Shown here in pieces: positions 6,063 through 7,125 of a stretch of DNA of 7,125 bases (within the stretch, counting starts at the first letter, position 1; every line of letters begins with the position of its first letter). Location: positions 1-7,125 of the forward strand of contig JACQUT010000044.1 of NCBI GenBank assembly GCA_016267585.1. The letters are read 5' to 3'. The DNA comes from Cyanobacteria bacterium NC_groundwater_1444_Ag_S-0.65um_54_12. GTDB lineage: Bacteria; Cyanobacteriota; Sericytochromatia; S15B-MN24; VGJW01. The notes under the pieces were generated by a model. It saw nothing but the letters and a program-made list of their open reading frames with translations, was not told the DNA's origin and ran no database searches. Both the position numbers and the translations under genes were made by a program.

Positions 6063-6092
6063 CTTATACCCAAGATGGCTTGATCGTTACAA
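6063..6092 (-). promoter_or_regulatory. Candidate promoter of the prepilin operon
   Basis: On the minus strand TTGTAA (6087-6092) and TATAAG (6063-6068) are separated by 18 nt and match the sigma-70 boxes at 4 and 5 of 6 positions. Transcription would begin almost at the ATG at 6056, giving a leaderless message or a leader of a few bases to the ATG at 6047. This fits the absence of a ribosome binding site. I found no clear TGGCAC-N5-TTGC-type sigma-54 site, which many pilA genes use. Confidence 0.35.
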
Positions 6093-6164
6093 ATCGGTAC
6101 CGTGCGGGTAAAAATACTTGGAACCGGGCGACCATAGGCTGAACCAGCGAATATGCGCACTGTC

Positions 6165-6193
6165 GCTCGATCCCGAGGTCGATCGGGAGGAGC
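6165..6193 (+). promoter_or_regulatory. Hairpin covering the ribosome binding site of the PilC-like gene
   Basis: TCCCGA (6171-6176) pairs with TCGGGA (6183-6188) across a 6-nt loop, and an outer GCTC (6165-6168) pairs with GAGC (6190-6193), separated from the inner stem by a 2/1 internal loop. The right arm contains most of the strong Shine-Dalgarno sequence GGGAGGAG (6185-6192), which ends 7 nt before the ATG at 6200. In the folded state the site would be hidden from ribosomes. Confidence 0.5.
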
Positions 6194-6199
6194 TGCCAG

Positions 6200-7125
6200 A
6201 TGCCGAAACAATACGAGTATGTAGCCCACGCGGGAAATGCCATCCGGCGTGAAGTAATCGAAGCGGAAAGTGAAAAAGCGGTTCGTGCCAAGTTGCGCGA
6301 GCAGGGCCTTTTCCCGATAGAGATCAAACTCGTTCCGCAAAAGCGGACAACTGATGTCATGGCCAAAGTCAAAGCGGCACTGAAACCCATTGATGACGGC
6401 AAGAAAAAAGTCGATGTCAAGCCGACGGAGAAAAAGGAATTCCTTTACAGTGCGGTGCCACAATCCGGGGGAGATGAAATGCGCGGTGAAGTGACGGTTG
6501 TCAATGAGCGCCAGGTACGCCAGCATTTGCGAGAACGCAGCCTGTACCCCACCAAGGTAAAGAACAAACCTTTCTACCATGATTTCATTCCTTCCTCTAA
6601 CAAGATTGCCGAAGGCGTGGAGAATACCAAGCACGAAAAGATCTCCCTGGGGTCGCCTTTCGAATCCTTGCTCGATCGCATTTTGCCGCGCTTTTTCTCG
6701 ACGCGGAAAATCCCGCTCAAGGAAACCGTCTTCTACGTCCAGCAACTGTCCACCATGATGGAAGCCGGCCTATCCATCTCCCAGACGATGGAAATCTTGA
6801 ATGGCAACATCAAGAATCGTCGCTTGCTGATGATCAACCAGGACGTCCAGAGCAAGATTTTCGAAGGAATTTCCCTGGCAGACGCTTATGCGGAGCATAA
6901 AAGCTATTTGCCCGATGTCTTCGTCGAGTTGATGGCCGTCGGCGAACAATCCGGCAACATGGAAGAGACGACCAGGCGCCTGTCAGAATATCTGGAAAAA
7001 ACCTCCGAGATTCATCGCAAGGTAAAAGGGGCCATGACCTATCCGACCGTGCTGATAGCGTTGATTGTCCTGATCGTGCTGGGATTATTGTTCTTCGTGG
7101 TTCCTACTTTCATCAAACTGTTCGA
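6200..7125 (+). CDS. pilC: PilC/GspF-family inner-membrane platform protein, partial
   Basis: The frame is open from the ATG at 6200 to the window edge: 308 complete codons, 3' end missing. Full PilC/GspF proteins are usually about 400 residues. From residue 172 it matches the T2SSF domain: FYVQQLSTMMEAGLSISQTM (178-197), FEGISLADAY (221-230), LPDVFVELMAVGEQSGNMEE (237-256), then the first membrane segment at 283-303 starting YPTVLIA. This protein forms the inner-membrane base that works with the assembly ATPase. The N-terminus is unusual: a YxYxA...LREQGLFP domain at 5-44 is followed by a Lys-rich linker and a second copy at 81-121 (FLYSA...LRERSLYP). The start is firm because GGGAGGAG lies at normal spacing, though within a hairpin. 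It diverges from the prepilin genes. GspF of a type II system is the alternative; the pilin context favours PilC. Confidence 0.93.
   Translation, partial: MPKQYEYVAHAGNAIRREVIEAESEKAVRAKLREQGLFPIEIKLVPQKRTTDVMAKVKAALKPIDDGKKKVDVKPTEKKEFLYSAVPQSGGDEMRGEVTVVNERQVRQHLRERSLYPTKVKNKPFYHDFIPSSNKIAEGVENTKHEKISLGSPFESLLDRILPRFFSTRKIPLKETVFYVQQLSTMMEAGLSISQTMEILNGNIKNRRLLMINQDVQSKIFEGISLADAYAEHKSYLPDVFVELMAVGEQSGNMEETTRRLSEYLEKTSEIHRKVKGAMTYPTVLIALIVLIVLGLLFFVVPTFIKLF

Noticed and set aside
6081..6115. Plus-strand sigma-70 promoter for the PilC-like gene (TTACAA with TAAAAA)
   Set aside because: The boxes match the consensus too weakly (3 and 4 of 6) to annotate, though a promoter must lie somewhere in 6057-6199 or be shared.
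6044..6745. Long minus-strand open frame opposite the PilC-like gene
   Set aside because: It is antisense to a well-supported T2SSF-family gene, overlaps the start of the prepilin gene and has no recognisable protein pattern.

Overview
The window looks like part of a type IV pilus (or closely related type II secretion-like) assembly locus from a Gram-negative, outer-membrane-bearing bacterium of moderately high G+C content. The outer-membrane secretin, a candidate lipoprotein and two prepilins point to a two-membrane envelope. The phylum cannot be fixed from this sequence. A secretin/pilin cluster that also holds an ABC-2 permease and a membrane-anchored TPR protein recalls pil clusters of Myxococcus and Geobacter type, but similar sets occur in other phyla.

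Layout: six genes lie on the minus strand, read from right to left. These are a 189-residue prepilin (5487-6056), a 245-residue prepilin-like protein (4753-5490), a 177-bp imperfectly palindromic element that looks like a MITE (4580-4756), a promoter-like region, a 667-residue secretin (2447-4450), an unrecognised probable lipoprotein (1762-2454), an ABC-2 type permease (995-1756) and a membrane-anchored TPR-like protein (248-943). Spacing is very tight within each half: the prepilins overlap by 3 nt, the secretin and lipoprotein by 8 nt, and the lipoprotein and permease are 5 nt apart. This suggests two transcription units, prepilins and secretin-to-TPR, now separated by the palindromic element. 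Positions 1-247 hold no gene I can support. On the plus strand, diverging from the prepilins, a PilC/GspF-type inner-membrane platform protein starts at 6200 and runs off the right edge.

How the parts fit: PilC would form the inner-membrane platform on which the assembly ATPase (not in the window) polymerises pilins. The two prepilins supply fibre or tip subunits after leader cleavage by a prepilin peptidase (not in the window). The secretin forms the outer-membrane exit. The lipoprotein could be a secretin assembly factor, by position only. The permease and TPR protein resemble the accessory ABC module of some pilus clusters, but its ATPase partner is not visible.

Most notable points: the palindromic element abuts the second prepilin gene so exactly that its terminal CTAG contains the gene's stop codon; the platform protein carries what looks like two copies of its N-terminal domain; a hairpin covers the platform gene's ribosome binding site; the two prepilins are recognisable paralogues sharing an SPWGG motif; and both periplasmic ring domains of the secretin contain glycine-rich inserts.
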